Shown: one piece after another, positions 7,342-15,038 of the stretch
How positions within the stretch are numbered: the stretch's first letter is position 1
How the letters are laid out: each line of letters begins with the position of its first letter
Assembly: GCF_052180255.1 (NCBI RefSeq)
Contig: NZ_CP197466.1
Coordinates: 3,162,001 to 3,226,000 of the forward strand
Length of the DNA stretch: 64,000 nucleotides
DNA from: Paenibacillus_AM sp052180255
GTDB lineage: Bacteria; Bacillota; Bacilli; Paenibacillales; NBRC-103111
Direction of reading: 5' to 3'
The notes under the pieces: model-generated
Seen by the model: the letters and a program-made list of their open reading frames with translations, nothing else
Told to the model about the DNA's origin: nothing
Database searches by the model: none
Made by a program: the position numbers and the translations under genes

Positions 7342-8127
7342 ATGCCTAGCGACGAATGGTTAGAAAATGAAGATATTAAAAAATTACCTAATGGTGTCGC
7401 CCTTTCTTGGGGGTTTATCAAACAACCTAAACGTGGTCCCAAAGGTGAACTTAGCATTGATAAAATTGTAGAAGCTGCCATCCAAATCGCCGATCAAGAT
7501 GGATTGGCTGCTGTATCGATGAACCGAGTTGCAGCTTCGCTTGGATTCACACCTATGTCACTGTATCGATATATTACAAGCAAGGACGACTTACTGGAAC
7601 TTATGCAGGAAGCAATTTGTAAAATTGAGCTCCCACCAATCGATGATTCTATCGGCTGGCGTGAAGAAATGCGTCTTTATGTGCGAGCTAGCATTCAAAT
7701 ATTTCAGAAGCACTCTTGGTTCGGTGAGATCCCTGTCTCAAGTATTCCACTTACGCCTAATAATCTAGATTTCGTCAATTGGGGATTACGTGCGATGCGT
7801 CATTTCTCCCTTAGTGATTATGAAAAAATGTCCATTATCCTTCTGTTGAGCAGTTATGCTCGTTCAGTTGGTATCATCTCAGCAGGCTTTGAAAAGGCCA
7901 TTCAAGCTGGAGTAAGTCCTAATGCGATTAGAGGAAATGATTATACAGATGCTCTTAAGCATTTGGTGAAAAAAGATCGTTACCCCTATTTACAACCTGT
8001 TGTCATGTCAGGTGTATATACAGGAGAGAGTGAACCTGATGAAATCGATGACTTCGATTTTGGTCTTGAGCGCATTCTCGATGGCATCGAACATTATCTG
8101 AATAACCCCAAAAAGAAAATAGACTAA
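7342..8127 (+). CDS. TetR-family repressor with TetR_C-type ligand domain
   Basis: A 261-residue regulator. After a roughly 35-residue N-terminal extension, an HTH domain covers about 37-85 (LSIDKIVEAAIQIADQDG, then VAASLGFTPMSLYRYITSKDDLLELM). The remainder resembles the C-terminal domain of tetracycline-repressor-class proteins, including WREEMRLYVRASIQIFQKHSW. It faces a two-gene drug-type ABC exporter on the opposite strand across a shared terminator. The same 19-bp palindrome occurs in both promoters, so it probably represses itself and the exporter until a drug-like ligand binds. The ATG has GTAGGAG upstream. Confidence 0.88.
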   Translation: MPSDEWLENEDIKKLPNGVALSWGFIKQPKRGPKGELSIDKIVEAAIQIADQDGLAAVSMNRVAASLGFTPMSLYRYITSKDDLLELMQEAICKIELPPIDDSIGWREEMRLYVRASIQIFQKHSWFGEIPVSSIPLTPNNLDFVNWGLRAMRHFSLSDYEKMSIILLLSSYARSVGIISAGFEKAIQAGVSPNAIRGNDYTDALKHLVKKDRYPYLQPVVMSGVYTGESEPDEIDDFDFGLERILDGIEHYLNNPKKKID

Positions 8128-8135
8128 CCTACAAA

Positions 8136-8176
8136 AAAACAGCAATTCGCCAAAATGCCGAACTGCTGTTTTTTAT
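8136..8176. terminator. Bidirectional terminator between tetR-like gene and ABC exporter
   Basis: The stem AACAGCAATTCG with CGAACTGCTGTT (8139-8170) has A7 on the left and T6 on the right, so it can serve both convergent genes. Confidence 0.88.
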
Positions 8177-8193
8177 TCGAATACACGTAATAA

Positions 8194-8988
8194 TTATCTT
8201 CTTCCTGCCTTCCGATTGAATGCGTAGACACTCCATATAATGGCAATTAGAAGAAGCGCGATGCACCACCCAATTGCCCAGCCTACCTGATCTTGATAAG
8301 GAGTGCCAGTGAGCAGTCCACGAATCGTCTCAATGACCGGCGTGATCGGCTGATGATTCGCAATGCCTTGTAACCAAGTCGGCATCGTATTAGTTGGAAC
8401 GAAGGCACTCGATATATACGGGAGAAAGAGCAATGCAAACCCATAACCACTAGCTGCGGACGGACTGCCTGTCATTAAGCCAATGGCAGCAAATAACCAT
8501 GTGAACGTGTGGATGAATAAGACTATGATCCCAAGTGCGCCTAGCCACCCCATAACACCGGCAGATGGTGTGAATCCAACAAGTAGTGCTACGCCAATGA
8601 CAATGCAGGTAGCAAGCAGATTACGCGCTAGACTAGCAACAACATGCCCGGTGACAACACCCATGCTCTGAATCGGCATCGTTCGGAACCGATCAATAAT
8701 CCCATTTGTCATATCATGAGCGACATCAACAGCCGTACTGGATGAGCCGAATCCTGCGCAAAGTAGAATAATACCTGGTACGACATAATTCACATAGTTT
8801 CCCTCTGGTTCAATAGCCCCGCCGAACACAAAGGTGAATAGCAGCATCAACATGATCGGAAGCATGATGGCCATGATGAGTTGCTCCGTATTGCGTAAGC
8901 TAAGTCGAAGACTCCGTCCGATAAAGATCGCATTCACAGTAGCAAATGATGCGAATCGTTCCGGTGTAACCGTATGTTTCATATTCAT
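8194..8988 (-). CDS. ABC-2 type exporter permease (DrrB-like)
   Basis: A 264-residue integral membrane protein with about six hydrophobic segments typical of ABC-2 permeases of the daunorubicin-resistance class. Diagnostic stretches include NTEQLIMAIMLPIMLMLLFTFVFGG near the N terminus and PLPYISSAFVPT-like FLPYISSAFVPTNTMP in the last third. It forms the channel of an exporter with the ATPase encoded immediately upstream, whose stop codon overlaps this ATG by four bases. The substrate is probably a hydrophobic drug or natural product, since the adjacent regulator is TetR-class. Confidence 0.88.
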   Translation of the reverse strand: MNMKHTVTPERFASFATVNAIFIGRSLRLSLRNTEQLIMAIMLPIMLMLLFTFVFGGAIEPEGNYVNYVVPGIILLCAGFGSSSTAVDVAHDMTNGIIDRFRTMPIQSMGVVTGHVVASLARNLLATCIVIGVALLVGFTPSAGVMGWLGALGIIVLFIHTFTWLFAAIGLMTGSPSAASGYGFALLFLPYISSAFVPTNTMPTWLQGIANHQPITPVIETIRGLLTGTPYQDQVGWAIGWCIALLLIAIIWSVYAFNRKAGRR

Positions 8989-9881
8989 GAGATCGACTCC
9001 TCCAAGTTGTTTGTTTTATTCGTTGTGAGAGCTAAGAACACGTCATCCATACTTGGTTTACGAAGACTTATCTTCGTATCTTGTGGGACTTTGCTTGCTA
9101 ATTCATTCAAGGTGAAGCGAATATCTTGGATGCTGCCGGTTGTTGGAATTGTGCGAATCACATCATCCTTAGCATTTCGTAGTTCAATGACCTCACCGCC
9201 CACTTGAGACTTGAGTTCCTCTGCTGTACCCGTTGCTACAATCCGCCCACCAGTGATCACCGCAATTCTATCTGCTAATTGATCCGCTTCCTCCAAATAC
9301 TGCGTGGTGAGGAAGATTGTGATACCTTGTTTTTTTAACTCTAAAATAACTTCCCACAGTGCACGCCTACTCGTTGTATCTAGCCCCGTTGTCGGCTCAT
9401 CCAGGAATAGCACAGGTCTATTCACGACAAGACTAATTGCAAGGTCCAGTCTTCGACGCATACCTCCTGAGTATGTCTTGACTTGCTTTTTCGCTGCATC
9501 AACAAGGTTAAAATGTTCAAGCAGATCCGCGGTTCGCATGGCAGACTGTTCTGAAGTAAGACCACACAGTCTGCCAATCATGTTCAAATTCTCTTCCGCC
9601 GTTAGAATCTCATCCACAGCTGCGAATTGCCCAGTAAGACTGATCGAACGCTTCACCTCATTGGCTTCACTACGTACGTCATATCCTGCTACTCTTACAT
9701 TCCCTTCATCTGCCGTCACTAAAGTGGACAAGATGTTAATCAACGTCGTTTTACCTGCTCCATTAGGTCCAAGAAGTGCATAGACGTAACCTGTTGGAAC
9801 CTTAAGATCAACACCATCGAGTACAACTTGCTTACCAAACTTTTTCTTTAAACCAACCACTTCAATTGCAAACCCACTCAT
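8985..9881 (-). CDS. ABC exporter ATP-binding protein (DrrA-like)
   Basis: A 298-residue ATPase with Walker A GPNGAGKTT, signature YSGGMRRRLDLA, Walker B VLFLDEPTTGLD and H-loop replaced by Gln in TTQYLEEAD, all as in the DrrA family. The C-terminal extension after residue about 220 (GGEVIELRNAKDD...) is the DrrA-type regulatory tail. The start chosen is ATG 9881, which has GAGAGGAG 8-9 bp upstream. The longer frame to 9947 would cross the predicted operator. Together with the downstream permease it makes a complete two-gene exporter. Confidence 0.9.
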   Translation of the reverse strand: MSGFAIEVVGLKKKFGKQVVLDGVDLKVPTGYVYALLGPNGAGKTTLINILSTLVTADEGNVRVAGYDVRSEANEVKRSISLTGQFAAVDEILTAEENLNMIGRLCGLTSEQSAMRTADLLEHFNLVDAAKKQVKTYSGGMRRRLDLAISLVVNRPVLFLDEPTTGLDTTSRRALWEVILELKKQGITIFLTTQYLEEADQLADRIAVITGGRIVATGTAEELKSQVGGEVIELRNAKDDVIRTIPTTGSIQDIRFTLNELASKVPQDTKISLRKPSMDDVFLALTTNKTNNLEESIS

Positions 9882-9912
9882 ATTCAATCTCCTCTCTAAA
9901 CCGCTCATTAAA

Positions 9913-9931
9913 TTGTGTATTATATAAACAA
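9913..9931. promoter_or_regulatory. Predicted TetR operator, exporter promoter
   Basis: TTGTGTATTATATAAACAA has palindromic arms TTGTnTAT / ATAnACAA. Its reverse complement agrees with the regulator's operator region (7303-7321) at most positions. Confidence 0.6.
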
Positions 9932-9994
9932 TATATGACATATACAATTATTTATCAACCATTCCTCGTAAAAAAATTTTCTTGCAACTCACTA

Positions 9995-10023
9995 TTGACA
10001 AAATATTATGATTATCCTACAAT
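9995..10023 (+). promoter_or_regulatory. Sigma-A promoter of the leuA T-box transcript
   Basis: TTGACA (9995-10000) and TACAAT (10018-10023) are separated by 17 bp, directly upstream of the T-box leader. Confidence 0.85.
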
Positions 10024-10039
10024 CAGTTTTAATTAATTG

Positions 10040-10294
10040 GATATCTAAACGTTGCGATTAGAAATAGTAGAAGTGAAATGACTTTCCAGAGAGCCGTTGG
10101 TTGGTGTGAAACGGTAATGTCGTGCATTTCGAACTCGTCTATGAACTGCTGCCTGATCATGTAGGGTATGCCGGAATTCCACCGTTACAAGGATAGATGG
10201 TGCTAGCCATCGAATTAAGCTCATTTCGCAAGAAATGAATTAGAGTGGTACCGCGGGTTCAACCTCGTCTCTATACATAGAGACGGGGTTTTTT
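10040..10294 (+). ncRNA. T-box riboswitch, probably leucine-specific
   Basis: The leader contains the stem I hallmarks AGTAG (10066-10070), CAGAGAGCC (10087-10095) and GTTGGTTGGTGTGAAACGG, then the T-box sequence AATTAGAGTGGTACCGCGG at 10238-10256. It ends in a terminator stem (10263-10288) followed by six T. GAACTC at 10131-10136 is in the right place for a specifier loop with the leucine codon CTC. The UGGU in the T-box implies a discriminator base A, as in tRNA-Leu. When uncharged tRNA binds, the antiterminator forms and leuA is transcribed. The specifier assignment is inferred from position and the downstream gene. Confidence 0.93.
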
Positions 10295-10367
10295 GTTGGT
10301 TAAAATCCGGATTTAACTGGCCCCGCTTCACATATAAATACAAATTAACAAGACTTAGGAGGAATTA

Positions 10368-11948
10368 ATGATGAGTCGTAAAATTATTGTGTTTGATACT
10401 ACATTGCGTGATGGTGAACAGGTACCAGGGGCTAAACTTAACTTGAATCAAAAAATCGAAATTGCTCAGCAACTTAAACGGCTGCATGTAGATATAATCG
10501 AAGCAGGCTTCCCTGCTTCTTCAGTGGGAGATTTTCAAGCGGTACAAGAAATTGCTCGAAGTGTTGGCGACAGTGTATCCATCACTGCGCTTGCTCGTGC
10601 AGTTAAAAGTGACATCGATGCCGTATACGAAAGTATTCGACTTGCACAGAATCCACTTATTCATGTCGTGCTGGGTACATCCAATATCCATGTGGAGAAG
10701 AAATTTAATCGTTCCAAATCAGATGTTTTGCAAATGGGGATTGATGCTGTAAAGTATGCCAAAACCCTACTCCCTCATGTTCAATACTCGACGGAAGATG
10801 CATCGAGATCCGATTTTGAATACTTATGGAGTACGATTGAAGGTGTTGTTAAAGCTGGGGCAACGATGATTAACGTACCGGATACAGTGGGATATGCCGT
10901 TCCAGAGGAGTTCGGGGATCTCATTCGTCGAATTAATGATCGCTTGAAAAATCTAAACGATAAAGTCATTCTCAGTGTTCACTGTCATAATGACCTTGGA
11001 ATGGCAACAGCCAATACACTGCAAGCGATTAAAAATGGCGCTGAGAAAGTTGAAGTTACGATCAATGGCTTAGGAGAACGTGCAGGCAATGCTTCACTTG
11101 AAGAAGTCGTCATGGGCATTAAAGTGCGTGAAAATTATTATAACTGTCATACGGGTATCAATACCCACGAGTTGCTTCGTACATCCAGACTAGTAAGCCA
11201 CTTAACTGGTCTTGATGTGCAAGTAAATAAGGCCATTACAGGCGAGAACGCCTTTGCTCATTCCTCTGGTATTCATCAGGATGGACTGCTCAAGGATAAA
11301 CAAGTCTATGAAATCATGTCACCAGAAGAAGTCGGCGCAGACAGCATGGAGCTGATCCTTACTGCTCGCTCCGGCCGTCACGCTTTTAAGAATGCGGTTG
11401 AAAAAATGGGCTTCGATACAAATGACGCAGATGACTTTGAACAACTTTTCGAGAAGTTCCTAACATTAGCCGATGCGAAGAAAGAAGTGTATGATCACGA
11501 CGTATTCTACTTAGTTACCAATCACCGCACACTAGAAGCAAGTGATAACCATCTATACGAGATGGAATCTTTCCAAGTTGTTACCAACGACCTGTATCCA
11601 ACGGCAACCGTAAAGTTGAAAAAGGGCGCTGAGACGCTGAAGGGCAGCAGCGTGGGCGACGGTCCGATTGATGCGCTGTACAGCGTGATTCGCCAACTTG
11701 TGGGACTTGATGTACAACTTAAAGATTACAAAATCAACAGTTTATCCCGCGGGAAAGAGGCAATTGGTCGAGTAAACATTCGTGTCGAGTATGATGGTAA
11801 AGTCTATTCAGGCCGTGCGATGGATACGGATATTATCAAAGCAAGTGGCAAGGCGTTCTTGAATGGGATCAATGCAATCTTGCTCGATGCATCGAATAGA
11901 GAAGATATGCAGCAGGAGAATGATGAGGCGTTCTTGATAGCTGAATAG
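10368..11948 (+). CDS. leuA: 2-isopropylmalate synthase
   Basis: A 526-residue enzyme that condenses acetyl-CoA with 2-oxoisovalerate, the first committed step of leucine synthesis. The N-terminal HMGL-like TIM barrel begins KIIVFDTTLRDGEQVPGAKL and carries the metal-binding HxH in SVHCHNDLG and the GLGERAGN segment. The LeuA C-terminal regulatory domain (about 390-510), which gives leucine feedback inhibition, is present. The start is the first of two ATGs, behind AGGAGG. It is preceded by a T-box riboswitch and followed by a terminator, so it is transcribed alone rather than in an ilv-leu operon. Homocitrate or citramalate synthases are related alternatives, but length, T-box type and motifs favour LeuA. 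Confidence 0.92.
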   Translation: MMSRKIIVFDTTLRDGEQVPGAKLNLNQKIEIAQQLKRLHVDIIEAGFPASSVGDFQAVQEIARSVGDSVSITALARAVKSDIDAVYESIRLAQNPLIHVVLGTSNIHVEKKFNRSKSDVLQMGIDAVKYAKTLLPHVQYSTEDASRSDFEYLWSTIEGVVKAGATMINVPDTVGYAVPEEFGDLIRRINDRLKNLNDKVILSVHCHNDLGMATANTLQAIKNGAEKVEVTINGLGERAGNASLEEVVMGIKVRENYYNCHTGINTHELLRTSRLVSHLTGLDVQVNKAITGENAFAHSSGIHQDGLLKDKQVYEIMSPEEVGADSMELILTARSGRHAFKNAVEKMGFDTNDADDFEQLFEKFLTLADAKKEVYDHDVFYLVTNHRTLEASDNHLYEMESFQVVTNDLYPTATVKLKKGAETLKGSSVGDGPIDALYSVIRQLVGLDVQLKDYKINSLSRGKEAIGRVNIRVEYDGKVYSGRAMDTDIIKASGKAFLNGINAILLDASNREDMQQENDEAFLIAE

Positions 11949-11969
11949 AGTGAGCAGGTGAATAAGCGA

Positions 11970-12013
11970 GTAGTCTAAGTCCCTCCATTCGCTTTCCCGG
12001 GACTTAGAACTAC
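11970..12013 (-). repeat. Intergenic structured repeat, internally deleted copy (E)
   Basis: A hairpin of 14 bp with one bulge (GTAGTCTAAGTCCC with GGGACTTAGAACTAC). On the minus strand its loop reads GGGAAAGCGAATGGAGG, which joins the left block (GGAAAGCGAA) and right block (ATGGAAGG) of full copy A and lacks the inner hairpin. It lies between convergent leuA and the MurG-like gene. Confidence 0.7.
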
Positions 12014-12036
12014 CCTCTTTGCAAAGTTTTTTAACG

Positions 12037-12058
12037 ACGGCAGCGATGCCGTTTTTTA
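12037..12058 (+). terminator. Terminator of leuA
   Basis: Stem ACGGCA-GCGA-TGCCGT is followed by six T. It abuts the stop codon of the convergent MurG-like gene. Confidence 0.85.
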
Positions 12059-13129
12059 TTTTTTCGCATACGTTCCGATAATCTCTTGTACATAACTGAG
12101 TGCATTGGACTGTTTGCTTGCGCGCATATTGGTGATGTATTTTGATCGATTGGCATATAAGCCGGTGATCCCCTTCATTAAGGAATCGACAGTCAGGTTT
12201 TCTTCCTCCAGCACTTCACAATAACCCGATTTTTGAAAAGAACGTGCGTTCAGTATTTGATCACCTCGACTCTGTTTAGCGGAAAGCGGGATCAGCAGCA
12301 TAGGCTTATGCAGTGCACAGAACTCGAATATCGAGTTGGAGCCTGCTCTTGAAACGACGACATCCGCCATCGCCAGAACATCAGGTAGCTCTTGATCCAA
12401 ATATTCGAACTGTCGATAATCAGGATTCGTAATTGAAGGGTCTAATTGATTCTTCCCACATAGATGAATAACTTGGAATTGCTTCATAATTTGGGGCAAT
12501 GCCTCTCGAATTACACGATTGATACTTTGCGCACCTAGGCTTCCGCCCATAATCAATAAGACAGGTTTGTTAGGATTGAATCCGTATAATCGCCTGCCTT
12601 TATCCGCACTTCCTCCCATAATCTCTGGACGCATAATCGCTCCAACATGGTAACTATTCGTTCCCTCTTTTAGCTCACTTGCCGTTTCAGAAAAAGTTGT
12701 GCATACCGCTGTCGCAAAACGAGTTGCGATTCGATTCGCAAGTCCCGGCGTAATATCTGATTCATGAATAATAATCGGTACTTTATTTAAGCGTGCACCA
12801 AGAATGACCGGAACCGAGACAAAACCACCTTTTGAAAATATGAGATCAGGTTTGCGCGACTTGATAATCTGATAAGCTTGCACAACGCCCTTGCATACTT
12901 TAAATGGGTCCTTGAAATTACTCCAACTCCAATACCTTCTCAGCTTTCCAGTTGCGATTGGAAAATAGTTCACATCCACAAGTGACGCTACGAGCTGCTT
13001 TTCAATTCCATTTTCAGAACCGATATAATCAACTGTACAGCCTTGCTCCAGATAATGCGGCATCAAAGCCAGATTAACAGTAACATGCCCAGCAGAACCG
13101 CCACCGGTAAACATAATTTTTTTCATCAA
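12056..13129 (-). CDS. MurG-like UDP-GlcNAc transferase paralogue
   Basis: A 357-residue GT28-family glycosyltransferase of the MurG type, which adds GlcNAc to lipid I. It has the glycine-rich loop GGGSAGHVT near the N terminus, FSKGGFVSVPV, IIHESDITPGLANR, the GGSLGAQSIN loop opening the C-terminal domain, and the donor-binding VSRAGSNSIFEF. The loop is GGGSAGHV rather than the GGGTGGHI usual for the MurG of the division cluster, and the gene is isolated from any mur/fts genes. It is therefore more likely a second MurG-type paralogue like those in Bacillus cereus group genomes than the housekeeping copy. Two adjacent ATG codons could each be the start. Confidence 0.82.
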   Translation of the reverse strand: MMKKIMFTGGGSAGHVTVNLALMPHYLEQGCTVDYIGSENGIEKQLVASLVDVNYFPIATGKLRRYWSWSNFKDPFKVCKGVVQAYQIIKSRKPDLIFSKGGFVSVPVILGARLNKVPIIIHESDITPGLANRIATRFATAVCTTFSETASELKEGTNSYHVGAIMRPEIMGGSADKGRRLYGFNPNKPVLLIMGGSLGAQSINRVIREALPQIMKQFQVIHLCGKNQLDPSITNPDYRQFEYLDQELPDVLAMADVVVSRAGSNSIFEFCALHKPMLLIPLSAKQSRGDQILNARSFQKSGYCEVLEEENLTVDSLMKGITGLYANRSKYITNMRASKQSNALSYVQEIIGTYAKK

Positions 13130-13179
13130 AATAATCCTCGTATTTCATCATGATTTGATTCCATTATTCCTTTTAGTAG

Positions 13180-13208
13180 TTGACTATTGGAATATTGTGG
13201 AATAATGT
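13180..13208 (+). promoter_or_regulatory. Sigma-A-like promoter of small membrane protein gene
   Basis: TTGACT (13180-13185) and TAATGT (13203-13208) are separated by 17 bp and lie 36 bp before the ATG. Confidence 0.6.
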
Positions 13209-13244
13209 TGTGTTATTATTTATCTAAAAGGAGCATTGATTCTC

Positions 13245-13523
13245 ATGGAACAAAAAGCGAATGTTTATTGGCGTATTTCCATCTATATTCTTATTTTTAC
13301 AATCATATTGTTTTTATTCTGCCTTGCAGTTAATATTCCACGCGGAGGTATTTACTCATTTAGTGCTCAGTGTATACTGGTTCCTATTGCTTTTATTTTC
13401 TCCTTATTATCATATAAAATAAAGAAAAGTTTCAAATCAATTTTAATGATGATATTACCATTGCTCTCATTTCTGATTGTTCCAGCTTATTGGTTTATCG
13501 GTACTTTATTATTTGGACCATAG
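13245..13523 (+). CDS. Small three-helix membrane protein, unknown function
   Basis: A 92-residue protein that I do not recognise. It has three predicted membrane helices: IYILIFTIILFLFCLAV, CILVPIAFIFSLLSY and MMILPLLSFLIVPAYWF, with a short basic loop (KIKKSFKS) between the second and third. The ATG at 13245 has AAGGAG 11 bp upstream. A TTG at 13236 would sit too close to that site. It has its own promoter and stands between the MurG-like gene (divergent) and the GrpB-Dph6 fusion. Codon use is more AT-rich than in neighbours, as expected for a hydrophobic protein. Confidence 0.65.
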   Translation: MEQKANVYWRISIYILIFTIILFLFCLAVNIPRGGIYSFSAQCILVPIAFIFSLLSYKIKKSFKSILMMILPLLSFLIVPAYWFIGTLLFGP

Positions 13524-13646
13524 CTCTTATGGCGCAAAAAACATTATACTACAAGCTGGCGCGGAATTAATCCACGTCAGCTTATTTAGTTTCTATGGTA
13601 ATATATTGATTGTCTGATTTATCAAAGAAATAAAGGGGAAATTCCT

Positions 13647-14867
13647 ATGGCAGAAAAAACAAGAGTTATCGATGTCGTACCTTACCAACCCACGTGGAAA
13701 GAGTCTTTTACCGAAATTAAAGCCATGATTCAATCCTATATCGGTGATCTTATCTTGCGCATCGAACATGTCGGCAGTACTTCCGTAGAAGGTTTACCTG
13801 CTAAGCCAATCATTGACCTGGATGTCGTCATTGATTCCTATGAAGTACTGCCTGCTATTATCGAACGATTAGCCAAAGAAGGCTATGAACATCAAGGCAA
13901 TCTAGGCGTCGATGGCCGCGAAGCATTCCAACGTACTTTTGACGACGGGCACATGAAATACCATCTGTACGTCTGCCCCAAAGACGGCAAAGGCTATTTC
14001 GAACACATCGCCTTACGCGACTACCTTCGTGCCAACACCGATGCTCGCAATGCTTATGGTGAACTGAAACAACAACTTGCCATTAAGCATCGTTATGATA
14101 TCGATAGTTATGTGAATGCCAAAACCGATTTTGTTCGAGATATTCTAAGTAAAGCAGAACTACATACGCAAACGATCAATTGGAAAATGGGTGCTAACGG
14201 GCGCAAATTTATCGCTTCTTTTAGCGGCGGGAAAGATAGTACACTAGCTCTCTATAAAGCGATGCAGGTCGGAGAAGCCCTTGGACTTATTGTCATGTTT
14301 GAGGAAGAAGGGCAACGTTCAAGAGCTCACGGCATGCCGCAAGAAATCGTCAAGGCTCAAGCTGAATCCATCGGATTACCTATCTTTTCAGCTGCAACAA
14401 GCTGGACGGAATATGAACCGAACTTAATGCGACTATTAGGGAAAGCTAAACAACAAGGTGCAGAAGTATTAGTATCAGGGGATATCGATGTTCCTGCACA
14501 TGGAAACTGGCTTGATCGGGTTACACAAAATGCAGGATTAAAACTAGGGATGCCTCTTTGGGAAATGGGTCATCGAGAAGTGGTTGAACAATTCATCGGC
14601 TTGGGATTCGTGACAATCATCGTCTCGGTCAATTTAACAAAAGGCATGAACGAAGAGGATCTAGGGCGTACGTTAACCCTTGAGTATGTGAAAGAGCTTG
14701 AGGATCGAGGAATTGACCCTTGCGGAGAAAGTGGAGAGTTCCACACGACTGTCATCGATGGTCCCCTATTTAAAAACCCTATACCTGTTCGCAAATGTGC
14801 GATTATTAAGGATGAGAAATATGCATATCTGCCATTGGAGTTAGATAATGAAGCAAATCATCCTTGA
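13647..14867 (+). CDS. GrpB (UPF0157) domain fused to Dph6-like ATP pyrophosphatase
   Basis: A 406-residue two-domain protein. Residues 1-165 are a GrpB domain, a nucleotidyltransferase-like fold, with GSTSVEGLPAKPIIDLDV at 43-60. Residues about 185-400 are a Dph6/MJ0570-type PP-loop domain with SGGKDS at 193-198 and the family signature DPCGESGEFHT near the C terminus. The Dph6 domain in archaea and eukaryotes amidates diphthine on EF-2, a modification that bacteria lack. Bacterial relatives therefore probably adenylate another acid. The fusion suggests the two nucleotide-using domains act in one reaction. The start has AGGGGAAATTCCT upstream. The gene ends in repeat copy A. Confidence 0.85.
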   Translation: MAEKTRVIDVVPYQPTWKESFTEIKAMIQSYIGDLILRIEHVGSTSVEGLPAKPIIDLDVVIDSYEVLPAIIERLAKEGYEHQGNLGVDGREAFQRTFDDGHMKYHLYVCPKDGKGYFEHIALRDYLRANTDARNAYGELKQQLAIKHRYDIDSYVNAKTDFVRDILSKAELHTQTINWKMGANGRKFIASFSGGKDSTLALYKAMQVGEALGLIVMFEEEGQRSRAHGMPQEIVKAQAESIGLPIFSAATSWTEYEPNLMRLLGKAKQQGAEVLVSGDIDVPAHGNWLDRVTQNAGLKLGMPLWEMGHREVVEQFIGLGFVTIIVSVNLTKGMNEEDLGRTLTLEYVKELEDRGIDPCGESGEFHTTVIDGPLFKNPIPVRKCAIIKDEKYAYLPLELDNEANHP

Positions 14868-14870
14868 AAA

Positions 14871-15004
14871 CGACAGAGAGTCGTCTAAGTCCTGGAAAGC
14901 GAAGCGTTCCGCCTTTGAAAATTTGTTCTAACCCTCTAATCTAATCAAGAGAACAAATTTTCAACAGCGGATGGAAGGACTTAGACGACTCGTCGTCGAC
15001 TTTC
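14871..15004 (+). repeat. Intergenic structured repeat, full copy A
   Basis: The outer stem is a perfect 14 bp (AGTCGTCTAAGTCC at 14879-14892 with 14977-14990). The left block GCGAAGCGTTCCGCCTTTGA is followed by a perfect 15-bp inner stem (TTGAAAATTTGTTCT at 14915-14929 with 14950-14964), whose loop ends CTAATCAA. The right block TCAACAGCGGATGGAAGGAC then runs into the outer stem. It lies between convergent genes. Confidence 0.85.
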
Positions 15005-15038
15005 AAAAACGTTATTCTTTTCCAATAAGATAAATTAA

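Noticed and set aside
9304..9783. 159-codon plus-strand frame inside the ABC ATPase gene
   Set aside because: It is the antisense shadow of a well-supported ATPase with all motifs on the minus strand.
14871..15004. Reading repeat copy A as an ordinary bidirectional terminator
   Set aside because: No T-run follows either arm, the element is over 100 bp with nested stems, and its internal blocks recur at other loci.
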